Shown one piece after another: positions 23,731 to 31,914 of a stretch of 63,608 nt of DNA; position 1 is the stretch's first letter; every line of letters begins with the position of its first letter. The notes under the pieces were generated by a model. It ran no database searches. It was not told the DNA's origin and saw only the letters and a list, made by a program, of their open reading frames with translations. Source of the DNA: JAWSUT01 sp033549345 (GTDB taxonomy: Bacteria > Bacillota > Dethiobacteria > Dethiobacterales > Dethiobacteraceae); contig JAWSUT010000017.1 of the NCBI GenBank assembly GCA_033549345.1, positions 1 to 63,608 on the forward strand. Direction: 5' to 3'. The position numbers and the translations under genes are program-made.

Positions 23731-24210
23731 CTACATTCCACCCAACGTTTCAATTGTCACGCGGATAATGGCTATTACAAATGCAGAAAACACACCAAAG
23801 GTAATGACCGGACCGGCAATTTTAAACATATTGCCGCCGACTCCCAGGACATATCCTTCACTGCGGTGCTCAATGGCTGCAGAGGCCACGGTATTGGCAA
23901 AACCGGTCACCGGGATAATTGTGCCGCCGCCGGCGTATTGTGCGATATGGTCATAAACACCAAGGCCGGTTAATAGCGCTGAAAGCATAATCATCGTGGC
24001 TACGGTGGGGTTGCTGGCACTGACTTCGGTAAAATTGAAATAGGTCATGTAAAACCACATAAAAAACTGACCGATTGTACTGATGATACCTCCCACCAGG
24101 AACGCTCTCAGGCAGTTTTTAAGCACGGGGCGTTTAGGCTCCCGCTCTTTGGCGAAAAACTGGTATTCCTGTTGTGTGGGAGAAAGTTTTTTGTTTTTTT
24201 GATTGGACAT
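23731..24210 (-). CDS. spoVAC: Stage V sporulation protein AC
   Basis: The 159-residue membrane protein begins with a hydrophilic PTQQEYQFFAKEREPKRPV stretch and has four helices with GGGTIIPVTGFANTVASAAI, the typical SpoVAC block. SpoVAC is described as a mechanosensitive channel for dipicolinate. It sits third in a DUF1657-DUF421-AC-AD-AE-DUF1657 operon. Confidence 0.95.
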   Translation of the reverse strand: MSNQKNKKLSPTQQEYQFFAKEREPKRPVLKNCLRAFLVGGIISTIGQFFMWFYMTYFNFTEVSASNPTVATMIMLSALLTGLGVYDHIAQYAGGGTIIPVTGFANTVASAAIEHRSEGYVLGVGGNMFKIAGPVITFGVFSAFVIAIIRVTIETLGGM

Positions 24211-24222
24211 TGCCAGACCTCC

Positions 24223-25089
24223 TTAGCGTAACAGATACGGCCTTAACTTTTCAGTCATCTCTTTAACTCGGTTGCTGTTGTCTGAAAACATTTTTTTGGT
24301 GCTCTCATCCTCTGTTTCCAGGGCATACTTCGTTAGGTCTGCTTCCGCTTTCTGCAAATTAGCAAAAAGCATCTCCCTGACCGACGGGTTGGAGAGTTGC
24401 ATGCTGTCGTCAAATACATCAAGATAAAGTTCACCGGCTGAATTTACCTGGCCGAGAAAGACATTGTCCAGTGAGACGCCCGTACTCTCCAGCTGTGTCT
24501 GAAGCCAACTGCGTGTCAGCCCCAGCTCGGTCAGCGGATCATGCAAAACATTGCCGTCAAGAATAATGGTCTGCGGCTCTGACTGCGGCATAACCTTCCA
24601 TTCCAAATCATAAGGTGTAATCGGTTTTTTGTCTGATTTAGGCAGCACATTGACATCACCGCTTGTCTCGAGGACGGCAAACTCCACATCGGCAACACTG
24701 AATATATTTTTTGTGCGCAGGTCTTTGAGAAGCTCCTCACCGGTCAGCCTGACCTGCTTTAAATTTTCTTCCATAACCTTGCCCTGTTTAATCAGGATGG
24801 TCTCTTTGCCGTTGATAATGTCGTGGACGGCTTTACTGCGCATTGCCAAATATTCTATCAAAAGCGGTGTCAGCAGCCAGACGGCCAGCGCCACCAGGCC
24901 AAACGCTGCATTTTGTGGAATCTGCATAATAATTAATGCGGAAAGCACGGCAATCACGCTATAGTTGACAAATGCAAAGGGCGTCATTTTTGCCGGATGC
25001 TTTTTTCCTAAAATGCGGATAAAAAAGAATGTTAACAAAAACAATCCGAGAGAACGCAGCAGAAAGTTCAGCCATTCGGGCATAAACAC
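24223..25089 (-). CDS. DUF421 (YetF/YcaP-like) membrane protein with C-terminal extension
   Basis: The 288-residue protein has three N-terminal membrane helices (FFFIRILGKKHPAKMTPF is the DUF421 signature), a cytoplasmic DUF421 domain (FSVADVEFAVLETSGDVNV), and a helical tail of about 80 residues resembling the DUF1657 proteins beside it. In known spoVA2mob-type operons a YetF-like gene occupies this position. Its role is probably in spore membrane properties. It is preceded by DUF1657 and followed by spoVAC, each with short gaps. Confidence 0.88.
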   Translation of the reverse strand: MFMPEWLNFLLRSLGLFLLTFFFIRILGKKHPAKMTPFAFVNYSVIAVLSALIIMQIPQNAAFGLVALAVWLLTPLLIEYLAMRSKAVHDIINGKETILIKQGKVMEENLKQVRLTGEELLKDLRTKNIFSVADVEFAVLETSGDVNVLPKSDKKPITPYDLEWKVMPQSEPQTIILDGNVLHDPLTELGLTRSWLQTQLESTGVSLDNVFLGQVNSAGELYLDVFDDSMQLSNPSVREMLFANLQKAEADLTKYALETEDESTKKMFSDNSNRVKEMTEKLRPYLLR

Positions 25090-25095
25090 ACCTCT

Positions 25096-25302
25096 TTAAA
25101 ATCCTTTGTATTGTGGTTCACTAAATTCCAGCGTACTGAGACGCCCCTCCAGATCAATGATTACGTCATCCAGCATTTTTGAGGCCTGACGGAATGCTTC
25201 CCTTGTTTCCTCTTTTTGGGCCTGGGCCGCATAAAGCCGGATGGTTCCCTGAGCGCCTTTTAAACTGGCAAGTGTTTGTTTTATCTGTGCACCGACTGTC
25301 AT
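25096..25302 (-). CDS. DUF1657 protein (spoVA operon, first gene)
   Basis: The 68-residue protein begins MTVGAQIKQTLASL and ends EPQYKGF, like its paralog at the other end of the operon. I chose ATG 25302 because AGGAGGAG precedes it; a longer frame upstream crosses a terminator. The operon promoter should lie at about 25310-25360. Confidence 0.85.
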   Translation of the reverse strand: MTVGAQIKQTLASLKGAQGTIRLYAAQAQKEETREAFRQASKMLDDVIIDLEGRLSTLEFSEPQYKGF

Positions 25303-25359
25303 GTTTCTCCTCCTGACGTTTCCCTTTATTCTTCTCCAATTGGCACAGCGATAAACAAG

Positions 25360-25388
25360 TAAAAAAAAACACGCCATATAGGCGTGAG
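25360..25388 (-). terminator. Terminator of the MBL-rhodanese gene
   Basis: On the minus strand, CACGCC / GGCGTG with a 5-base loop is followed by a run of about nine T. It separates the MBL-rhodanese gene from the spoVA operon. Confidence 0.75.
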
Positions 25389-25420
25389 AAAATGTGACAG
25401 TATTCGTTCTGTCACGCTGC

Positions 25421-26782
25421 TTATCGTTGGATGGGGCAGGTGGTGGAGGTCCAACCGGAAAAGCCGCCGAGGATGACGACAGGGTCGTGGTAGCCTGCTT
25501 TTTTGAGCAGGCTGGCGGCAATCATCGAGCGCAGGCCGCTGGCACAGAAAATATAGACGGGGTGTTCTTTGGGAATACTGTCCAATTTGTTTGGCAGTTG
25601 TGTAATATGAATATGGTTGGCATAGGGAATCCGGCCATCCTGCTCCAGTTCTTCTGCACTGCGCACATCGAGAATCCACGGATCAAGCTGGTTGTCGAGG
25701 CGTTGGCAGAGTTCCTGGACAGTAATGGTTGCCACCGAAGAGCTCTGGTAACCCGCTGTATGCCAGGAAAGCATGTCCCTGGCCAGGTACCCTTCCAGTT
25801 TGTCAAAACCCATACGGAGCAGTATACGCACAGCATCTTCACGGTTACAGGGGTCCACTACAAGGACCAGAGGACGGTCATAGGGCAAAAACCAGCCGGC
25901 AAAGCCGGCCAGCCCACCTGGCCAGATGGAAAGTGAACCGGGTACATGAGATGTGGCAAAGGTGCTGTGATTGCGGATGTCCAGGACAACGGCTTTGTCG
26001 ATGGCTGCGGAGACGTCCTGTGGTGAAAGCGGTTTTAATGCCGGCAGCGGCCCAGGCAGAGGCGCGCCGGCCATATTCAGGTTCTCCATCTGCCGGAAAT
26101 AAGGAGGTCTCTCCAGCATTCCGGCAGCGGCTTTGATGAACTCATTTTTGTTTTGGTATTGTAGTTTGGTGTTATACAGGCGCTCTGTGCCGATGGTGGT
26201 CCAGGGACGGTCGTTGATGGCTGTGCCGCAGACAGAGCCCGGGCCGTGTGCGGGACAGACAATAACGCCATCTCCCAGCGGTAGAATTTTTTCATGGATG
26301 GATTGAAAAAGCTGCGCGGCCATATCCGTCAAACGGTCTTTTCCCATCAGGTCCATGCGGCCCACATCACCGGCAAACAACAGATCACCGGTAAAAATTA
26401 TCCAGGGGTTTCCCTGTTTGTCATGCAGCAGGTAACTCATGGACCCCGGTGTATGGCCTGGAGTATGCATAGCCGTCAACCGCAAACGTCCAATTTCCCA
26501 GTCCCGGCAGTTTTCGGCAGGCCGGCCATACTGGTAGTCAAACTGGCTGTCTGCATGCCAGATTTGCGCCCCTGTACGTGCGGCAAGCTCCACGGATCCG
26601 ATGCAATAGTCCTCATTGCGGTGGGTTTCAAGAATATGTGTAATGCGCATGTCGGCGGCAGCCGCTTTTTCAACATAGATTTCACAGTCGCGCCGCGGGT
26701 CGATTACGACTGCCTGGCCGCCGTCGCCCAGGATATAGGAGTAGTGGGAAAGACCCTGTGATTCAATTCTTGCAAAGAGCAT
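25421..26782 (-). CDS. MBL-fold/double-rhodanese protein with degenerate MBL metal site
   Basis: The 453 residues comprise an N-terminal MBL domain (1-230) and two rhodanese domains (about 255-345 and 360-450), the plan of CstB-like persulfide dioxygenase-sulfurtransferases. The MBL metal motif HxHxDH is replaced by THRNEDY, so two metal histidines are missing, although HTPGHTPGS, FTGDLLFAGDVGR and CPAHGPG remain. Rhodanese 1 has VDPCNRE and rhodanese 2 has the active-site loop FCASGLRS. A persulfide transfer role is likely; dioxygenase activity is doubtful. Cytoplasmic. A DUF1858 gene lies just upstream on the same strand. Confidence 0.88.
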   Translation of the reverse strand: MLFARIESQGLSHYSYILGDGGQAVVIDPRRDCEIYVEKAAAADMRITHILETHRNEDYCIGSVELAARTGAQIWHADSQFDYQYGRPAENCRDWEIGRLRLTAMHTPGHTPGSMSYLLHDKQGNPWIIFTGDLLFAGDVGRMDLMGKDRLTDMAAQLFQSIHEKILPLGDGVIVCPAHGPGSVCGTAINDRPWTTIGTERLYNTKLQYQNKNEFIKAAAGMLERPPYFRQMENLNMAGAPLPGPLPALKPLSPQDVSAAIDKAVVLDIRNHSTFATSHVPGSLSIWPGGLAGFAGWFLPYDRPLVLVVDPCNREDAVRILLRMGFDKLEGYLARDMLSWHTAGYQSSSVATITVQELCQRLDNQLDPWILDVRSAEELEQDGRIPYANHIHITQLPNKLDSIPKEHPVYIFCASGLRSMIAASLLKKAGYHDPVVILGGFSGWTSTTCPIQR

Positions 26783-26825
26783 CGTATCTCCCCTTTTTCT
26801 TCTCCCGCGGGAATAGAATAGGTCA

Positions 26826-26863
26826 AAATGAAGACAGTGGAACCTGTCCCCGCGTCTTCATGT
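26826..26863. repeat. REP-like hairpin with GGGGACAGGTT core
   Basis: ATGAAGAC (26828-26835) and GTCTTCAT (26854-26861) enclose a segment which on the minus strand reads GGGGACAGGTTCC. The same core recurs in the inverted repeat at 33849-33953. The hairpin lies just after the stop of the DUF1858 gene and has no T run. Confidence 0.5.
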
Positions 26864-26864
26864 G

Positions 26865-27062
26865 TTACTCTGCTGCTTCGTTTAGCTTGCGCAGCAGGTC
26901 ATCGGGGTCCTGGCCGTGTTTGAGGGCCGCCTGGTGAACCGATTCATTTGTTGCCGACGGGCATCCCAGGCAATGAATGCCGAGGCCCATAAAGACTTGC
27001 GCTGTGGCGGGATATTCGGACAGCACCTGGGCAATGGTCATATCCTTCGTAACTTTTGACAT
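26865..27062 (-). CDS. DUF1858 protein
   Basis: The 65-residue protein matches DUF1858: the TIAQVLSEYP opening, VFMGLGIHCLGCPSATNES with the CxxC pair, and a C-terminal DDLLRKLNEA. Members are often found near hybrid-cluster or sulfur-relay proteins, and the two cysteines suggest a redox or persulfide role. It is followed by the MBL-rhodanese gene on the same strand, which is consistent with a sulfur-related pair. Confidence 0.88.
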   Translation of the reverse strand: MSKVTKDMTIAQVLSEYPATAQVFMGLGIHCLGCPSATNESVHQAALKHGQDPDDLLRKLNEAAE

Positions 27063-27114
27063 AGTAACACTCTCCTCTTTTGTTTGGTTTATATAGAGTA
27101 AACCGCCGGGGAAA

Positions 27115-28137
27115 TTAGTCCAGGCGATACTTTTCTTTTAATTTTTCTGCCATTGACTGCAGCAGAACATATGCTTTTTCAACCGCTTCTTCACTGCGGG
27201 CGCCGACAAGGTTGCACGTGGCCGGTGCCAGCTGCGCGTTTTGGACGATTTTCTCCTTGTCCGCCCCCTTAGCCACCAGGCGGTCCCAAAGCCCTTCCAG
27301 ACGGGCAATCAGAGTATCCTCATTTTCCTCATCCAAAAGCTCGATGTTTGTGGGAACAATGCCCCAGGCCAGCGTCTTGCCTGCTTCGATAAAATCAAGA
27401 ATACTGTGGTAGCGTGTTATGACTTCCCCGCGCCGGTAGGCATCAAATGAGAGCACATCGATATCCGCGTTGAGCAGGAAATCCCAGTCCGGATTGCCGC
27501 AAAGGTGGATGCCCTTAATCCCGTCAATACCGGCGAGCAGTTCGGCCAGGTCTTTTTTGGCCATCTCACTTGTATATCCGGAGATGCTGGAAAAGACCAG
27601 CTCCAGCCCGGGCTCATCAAAAAAGATAATGGGGTGGGGATTATGCTTGCGCAGTTCACGGTACTGGTGATTGATTTTCTCCCGGGTGAACTCAAAGAGC
27701 AGCATGCGTACATCGTCGTGAAAAATCATTGGTTTAAGGTTTTCATCCGAGATCCGCATTCCAAACGAAATGGGGCCCATCACCTGTCCCTTAATGGCCG
27801 GGTAGCGGCTAAGGTCATGCTCCAGAAAACGGTGAAACACGAACGCATACTTTTCCGAAAGCGCAAACGTTTCCGGATCGGTGCTTCTTTCAATGTAGTC
27901 ACCCAGCTGTTCATAAAACAGAGCTGTGTTAAAGGTGATTTTTTGTTCAGCTTCATCTATGATCATGCCGGGGAAGTGTTCAGAAAACTGCACATACATA
28001 TCCTCGTAATACGAAACACGCGGCAGTTGCGGCCAAAACGGGATATCCAGCGAAAATGCCAGTTCCAGCGCTTTGTCCACGTCATTGTGGGGAAGTATTC
28101 CCATTGCCGATGTGCGGCAGCCGCCGATAACCTGCAT
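27115..28137 (-). CDS. Core MetE-like methyltransferase (UROD/MetE superfamily)
   Basis: The 340-residue protein corresponds to the C-terminal catalytic half of cobalamin-independent methionine synthase. The zinc-ligand pattern is visible as HLCGNPDW (His-x-Cys), with a last cysteine in APATCNLVG, plus FFDEPGLE near the middle. It lacks the N-terminal half of MetE. Such core-MetE proteins in anaerobes are thought to take methyl groups from corrinoid proteins rather than folate; the methyl donor here is inferred. ATG 28137 has only a weak site. Confidence 0.75.
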   Translation of the reverse strand: MQVIGGCRTSAMGILPHNDVDKALELAFSLDIPFWPQLPRVSYYEDMYVQFSEHFPGMIIDEAEQKITFNTALFYEQLGDYIERSTDPETFALSEKYAFVFHRFLEHDLSRYPAIKGQVMGPISFGMRISDENLKPMIFHDDVRMLLFEFTREKINHQYRELRKHNPHPIIFFDEPGLELVFSSISGYTSEMAKKDLAELLAGIDGIKGIHLCGNPDWDFLLNADIDVLSFDAYRRGEVITRYHSILDFIEAGKTLAWGIVPTNIELLDEENEDTLIARLEGLWDRLVAKGADKEKIVQNAQLAPATCNLVGARSEEAVEKAYVLLQSMAEKLKEKYRLD

Positions 28138-28222
28138 ACAAACGCCTCTCTCTCGTCAAATTTCTTCTATTATATCATGCTTCTTCCGGTGAGGTATTAA
28201 CAAGCAATTAAGCGAGTCACGC

Positions 28223-28252
28223 AAAAAAAAAACTAACCCCTGGGGGCTAGTT
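28223..28252 (-). terminator. Terminator of the TPR protein gene
   Basis: On the minus strand, ACTAGCCCC / GGGGTTAGT is followed by about ten T. It starts inside the last codons of the gene. Confidence 0.8.
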
Positions 28253-28987
28253 TTGTTGTTCTTCAACGTTTTCTTCTTCGGTTCCCTCTTCTTGTGCTGC
28301 ATCTTCTGTTTCTGCTTCTGTTCCTGTTTCACCTTCAGCAGGGTCACCCTGCAGCTGCCATGAAGAATCTTCTTCCAGCTGGGCGATCCAGGAACGTGTT
28401 GTTGAGACAAGTTCCGGGTCATCGGCAGGATTCAGTTCCAGAACCTGATTCCACAGGACAAGAGCTTCTGCAGGATTATTCCGTCCGTAGTACTGGAAGA
28501 TACCATAATTAAAATATGCTTTGGCGTGTGTTGGGTCTGTTTCAATAGCCGTCTGGAATTCTTCCTCCGCCAGGTCATAACTCTCGGACCAGAAGGCCGA
28601 AACAGCCCGGTCAACCCTGACGTTAACATCGGTGGGTTCTACTTCCAGCGCTTTGCCATATGGTTCGACAGCAGCAGCGAAGCTTTCTTTTGCTTTTTCA
28701 TCATTAGCCATGGAATTATATACCATGCCCAGCTGATAGTATGAATTACCCAGCTGCGTTAGCAGATAAAAATTATCGGGTGCCTTTTCCAGGTTGTCTT
28801 CATACTGGCTGATTTGATATTCGAGATCGGCAACGGCACTGTCTAGGTTCTGACCGGACGAACCACTGTTACTGCGTAGTCCGGTCATACTGAATGCAGC
28901 CAGTGCAGAAGTAAACACAAGGGCCGCCGCGGCAGTTATGACAACAGCATAAACCAGGTTTTTCTTTTTCTTAAACATACGGCTCAC
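28247..28987 (-). CDS. Membrane-anchored TPR protein
   Basis: The 246-residue protein has a basic N-terminus (MFKKKKN), one membrane helix (residues 11-33), three or more tetratricopeptide-like helices (LLTQLGNSYYQLGMVYNS, AYFNYGIFQYYGRNNPAEAL) and a strongly acidic, glutamate-rich tail of about 40 residues. It should be anchored with the repeats outside or inside the membrane, acting as a scaffold; no partner is suggested by the neighbours. The start is ATG 28987, though the site before it is weak. Confidence 0.75.
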   Translation of the reverse strand: MSRMFKKKKNLVYAVVITAAAALVFTSALAAFSMTGLRSNSGSSGQNLDSAVADLEYQISQYEDNLEKAPDNFYLLTQLGNSYYQLGMVYNSMANDEKAKESFAAAVEPYGKALEVEPTDVNVRVDRAVSAFWSESYDLAEEEFQTAIETDPTHAKAYFNYGIFQYYGRNNPAEALVLWNQVLELNPADDPELVSTTRSWIAQLEEDSSWQLQGDPAEGETGTEAETEDAAQEEGTEEENVEEQQN

Positions 28988-29149
28988 AAAAATTCCCTCC
29001 CGGTTTGTGAAAGTCAGACCATATTAGTATTCGCTTTATTATAACAGATACCTTTGAAAAAAGTTTGAACTTTTTGTGAACAATCGGCAGGTCACTTCCA
29101 TGAATTTCTTGCGTATACTTTCATATACGTTTTATCGGGGAGGTTTGGC

Positions 29150-29419
29150 ATGCTAAGAGACAACACGGTACTGGCCATGGCGGCCCTGAGAATGCTGTCG
29201 GGCGTTCTGGAGATTGGCGCCGCATTCCTGATTATTCGGTACTACAGGGTGGATATGGCGCTGCGGATCAACGGGATTCTGGCCGTAGTGGGGCCGACAC
29301 TCCTTTTGGTGGGAATCTTTATCGGGGTTTCAGGCCTCTCCGACCGGTTACCGCTTGGCAGGCTTTTGTTAATCTATGCCGGTGTTTTTCTGATTTTCTG
29401 GGGGACACGACGTCTATAA
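29150..29419 (+). CDS. yqhV: YqhV-like membrane protein (DUF2619)
   Basis: The 89-residue protein has three hydrophobic helices and the family start VLAMAALRMLSGVLEIGAA. YqhV sits beside spoIIIA genes in Bacillus; here it stands alone. ATG 29150 follows GGGGAGG. The function is unknown. It is found mainly in spore formers, consistent with the spoVA genes nearby. Confidence 0.8.
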   Translation: MLRDNTVLAMAALRMLSGVLEIGAAFLIIRYYRVDMALRINGILAVVGPTLLLVGIFIGVSGLSDRLPLGRLLLIYAGVFLIFWGTRRL

Positions 29420-29428
29420 GAAACCGTG

Positions 29429-30782
29429 CTATTTTTGTTCTTCCCACTTCGCCTGGGCCACATTAGCCGCCACGGTAATCGCTTCCCAGACTCCTTTATA
29501 CGGCGGAGCGTAGCACATATCCACATTCCCCAGTTCCTCAAGCGTCATCTCATTTGTAATGGCCGTTGCCAGAATGTCCACCCGGTGGGCAACACCTTCA
29601 TAACCTATAATCTGGCCTCCCAGCAGGACGGATGTTTTCCTGTCGTAGACAAGTTTGATCCGGATTTTACGGGCATTGGGATAATAAATAGCGTGGTCCA
29701 GTGTGGAAACCACAGCACTGGCAATATCCATTCCTTCTGCCTCGGCAACCTTTTCCGTTANNNNNNNNNNACAAATCAAATACTTTGGCAACTGCCGTTC
29801 CCAAAACACCGGCAAAGGCCTCAGAGTCGCCGCAGGCGGTCTGTCCGGCCAGGCGCCCCTGACGGTTTGCCGTGGTGCCCAGCGGAAGGTAAACATTTCG
29901 CTTTAGCAGCCTGTGATACGTCTCGGTACAATCACCCGCTGCCAGGATATCCGGCAGGTTGGTCCGCATCCGGCGGTCTACCGCCACCGCATTTTTTACG
30001 CCGAGTCGGATTCCCGCTTGGCCGGCCAGTTCACTGTTCGGGCAGACCCCAATGCAGAGGATGACCATGTCGCAGGGATATTCCCCTTTTTCCGTCACTA
30101 CGGATTCTACCTTGTCTGTGCCTTTAAAAGCCACAATACCCTCGCCGCAATGCGTATGTACGCCGTGTTTTTCCAGTTCCTCATGACAATACTCGGAAAA
30201 TTCCGGGTCAAAATTAACGAGAACGCGCGGCACTTTTTCGACAAGGTGCACTTCTTTGTCCAGCAGACGCAGGTTTTCTGCCACTTCCAGCCCGATGTAT
30301 CCCGCACCGACAATAACTACGCGCCTGATGTCCGGGTCTGCAACAGCGGCTTTGACTGCCAACCCATCATCCAGTGTGCGCAGTGTATGGACACCCGGCA
30401 ATTCAATGCCGGGCAGTTTGGGAACAACAGGCCGGGCTCCTGTGGCATAAATCAGGGTACTGTAAGGCTGGTGCAGGGATTCCCCCGTCTCCAGGTTTTT
30501 CACCGTAACCAGTTTTTTGTCAGCGTCTATCGCCGTGACTTCATGACGGGTCCTGACCTGAATATTCATCTTTTCACCGTAATACTCCGGTGTCCTGATG
30601 ACCATGTTATTATGGTCGGGAATCACATCTGAAAGATAATAGGGCATACCGCAGGCGCCGTATGAGACAAAACTCCCTTTTTCAAACACAAGAATGGGTA
30701 GGTCCGGCTGCAGACGCCGTACCTTGGAAGCGGCGCTCATCCCGGCGGCTACGCCTCCCACAACAACCATTGGATGCTGCAT
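29429..30782 (-). CDS. CoA-disulfide reductase / NADH oxidase-like flavoprotein (broken by assembly gap)
   Basis: The first part (30782 to about 29771) holds the FAD motif GGVAAGMSAA, the redox cysteine in SYGACGMPYYLSD, the NAD motif VGAGYIGLEVAE and DILAAGDC. The second part (about 29760 to 29429) holds the dimerisation domain with VLLGGQIIG and MTLEELGNVDMCYAPPY. Ten N at 29761-29770 lie between, and the two parts are in different frames, so the gap size is wrong. From the family about seven residues of the TVARTGL type are missing. The enzyme reduces CoA disulfide, persulfides or O2 with NAD(P)H. No C-terminal rhodanese domain is present. Confidence 0.88.
29761..29770. other. Assembly gap (ten N)
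   Basis: Ten undetermined bases lie inside the flavoprotein gene. The frame on the two sides does not match across exactly ten bases. Confidence 0.99.
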
Positions 30783-30935
30783 TCTCTTTCACCTCCGTGC
30801 CCTTTTCTATTCTGCACAAACGAAAACGTTTCCTGCACGATTTTCCAGTTTATCTTTATATCAGGGCCGCCCGCAGGGATATTTTGTCGTATTTCGGCAA
30901 TGCTAACCCTATTATGGTCTGCGGGTGAGTTAAAA

Positions 30936-31910
30936 ATGACAATCTACCAGATGCCTCTGTTTGAATTGCAATCGCTGCCGGAGCTCAAACAGGTGGAAGC
31001 ACGACTGCGGGAGTTATCCAGCGGCAGTGATTCATGGACCCCTCTGTTCTCATCGTCTGTGGCACGGGGCGGTAAACGTCTCCGCCCTGCTCTTGTATTA
31101 CTTTGCGGCTCCTTTCAGCCTGCTCCCAGGTATGAGCTTGTGGATGTGGCCACTGCCGCCGAACTGATTCATACCGCTTCCCTGGTGCACGATGATGTAA
31201 TTGACCAGGCTGAAAGCCGCAGGGGACAGCCCACTGTCTCAGCGAGATGGGGGACGCACCAGGCGGTACTCTACGGCGACTTCCTGTTTGCCCGTTCTTT
31301 TTCTTTGCTGACAAAACACGGCTATACGGGCATTCTTGAGAATATGACCCGGGCGATTAGTCTGATGTGCGAAGGAGAAATTGAGCAGTTTGCGCGCCGG
31401 TTCGACTGCAGTGTAACCGAAGCGGAATATATGTCCTACATCCACAAAAAAACCGCCTTTTTCCTGTCATCCTGCTGCCTGGCAGGTGCGGAAGCAAGCG
31501 GCATGGAACCGGTGCAGAGAAAATTGCTGGCCTCGTTTGGCCTGCAGTTGGGCTATGCATTTCAGCTGACAGACGACCTTCTTGATTTTAAAGGCTCACA
31601 GGAAATTACCGGCAAACCTGTCCTGCATGACCTGCGGGAAGGCTATCTGACACTGCCGGTTATCAAATTGCTGTGTCATCCCCGGTATGGGAATCCGGTG
31701 AGAGAAATCATCAAAGAACGCTGCTTTACACAGGACAGCCTGCACTATGTGCAAACCGCCCTGCATGACAGTGGTATACTGGACGAAGTATCCAAAAAAG
31801 TCCGGACGCTTGTGTTCCGGGCCAAGCAAAATCTGCAAAACCTACCCCGCAAACCGGCACGTGCAGTACTGGCCAGGCTTGCGGACTATATCGTGCAAAG
31901 AGAATCCTAG
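30936..31910 (+). CDS. Polyprenyl diphosphate synthase
   Basis: The 324-residue trans-prenyltransferase has the first aspartate-rich motif HDDVIDQAESRRG, RGGKRLRPAL at the substrate site, and the second motif TDDLLDFKG. The chain length cannot be set from sequence with certainty; residues before the first motif (ELIHTASLV) are small enough for a long product. I chose ATG 30936, the usual start of the family, although the site is weak. It converges with ytpB, stop to stop, four bases apart. A supply of C35 diphosphate to YtpB is inferred. Confidence 0.88.
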   Translation: MTIYQMPLFELQSLPELKQVEARLRELSSGSDSWTPLFSSSVARGGKRLRPALVLLCGSFQPAPRYELVDVATAAELIHTASLVHDDVIDQAESRRGQPTVSARWGTHQAVLYGDFLFARSFSLLTKHGYTGILENMTRAISLMCEGEIEQFARRFDCSVTEAEYMSYIHKKTAFFLSSCCLAGAEASGMEPVQRKLLASFGLQLGYAFQLTDDLLDFKGSQEITGKPVLHDLREGYLTLPVIKLLCHPRYGNPVREIIKERCFTQDSLHYVQTALHDSGILDEVSKKVRTLVFRAKQNLQNLPRKPARAVLARLADYIVQRES

Positions 31911-31914
31911 GTCA

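Noticed and set aside
30810..30830. Possible catabolite-response element (CGAAAACGTTTCC)
   Set aside because: It matches only part of the consensus and the flanking genes give no support.
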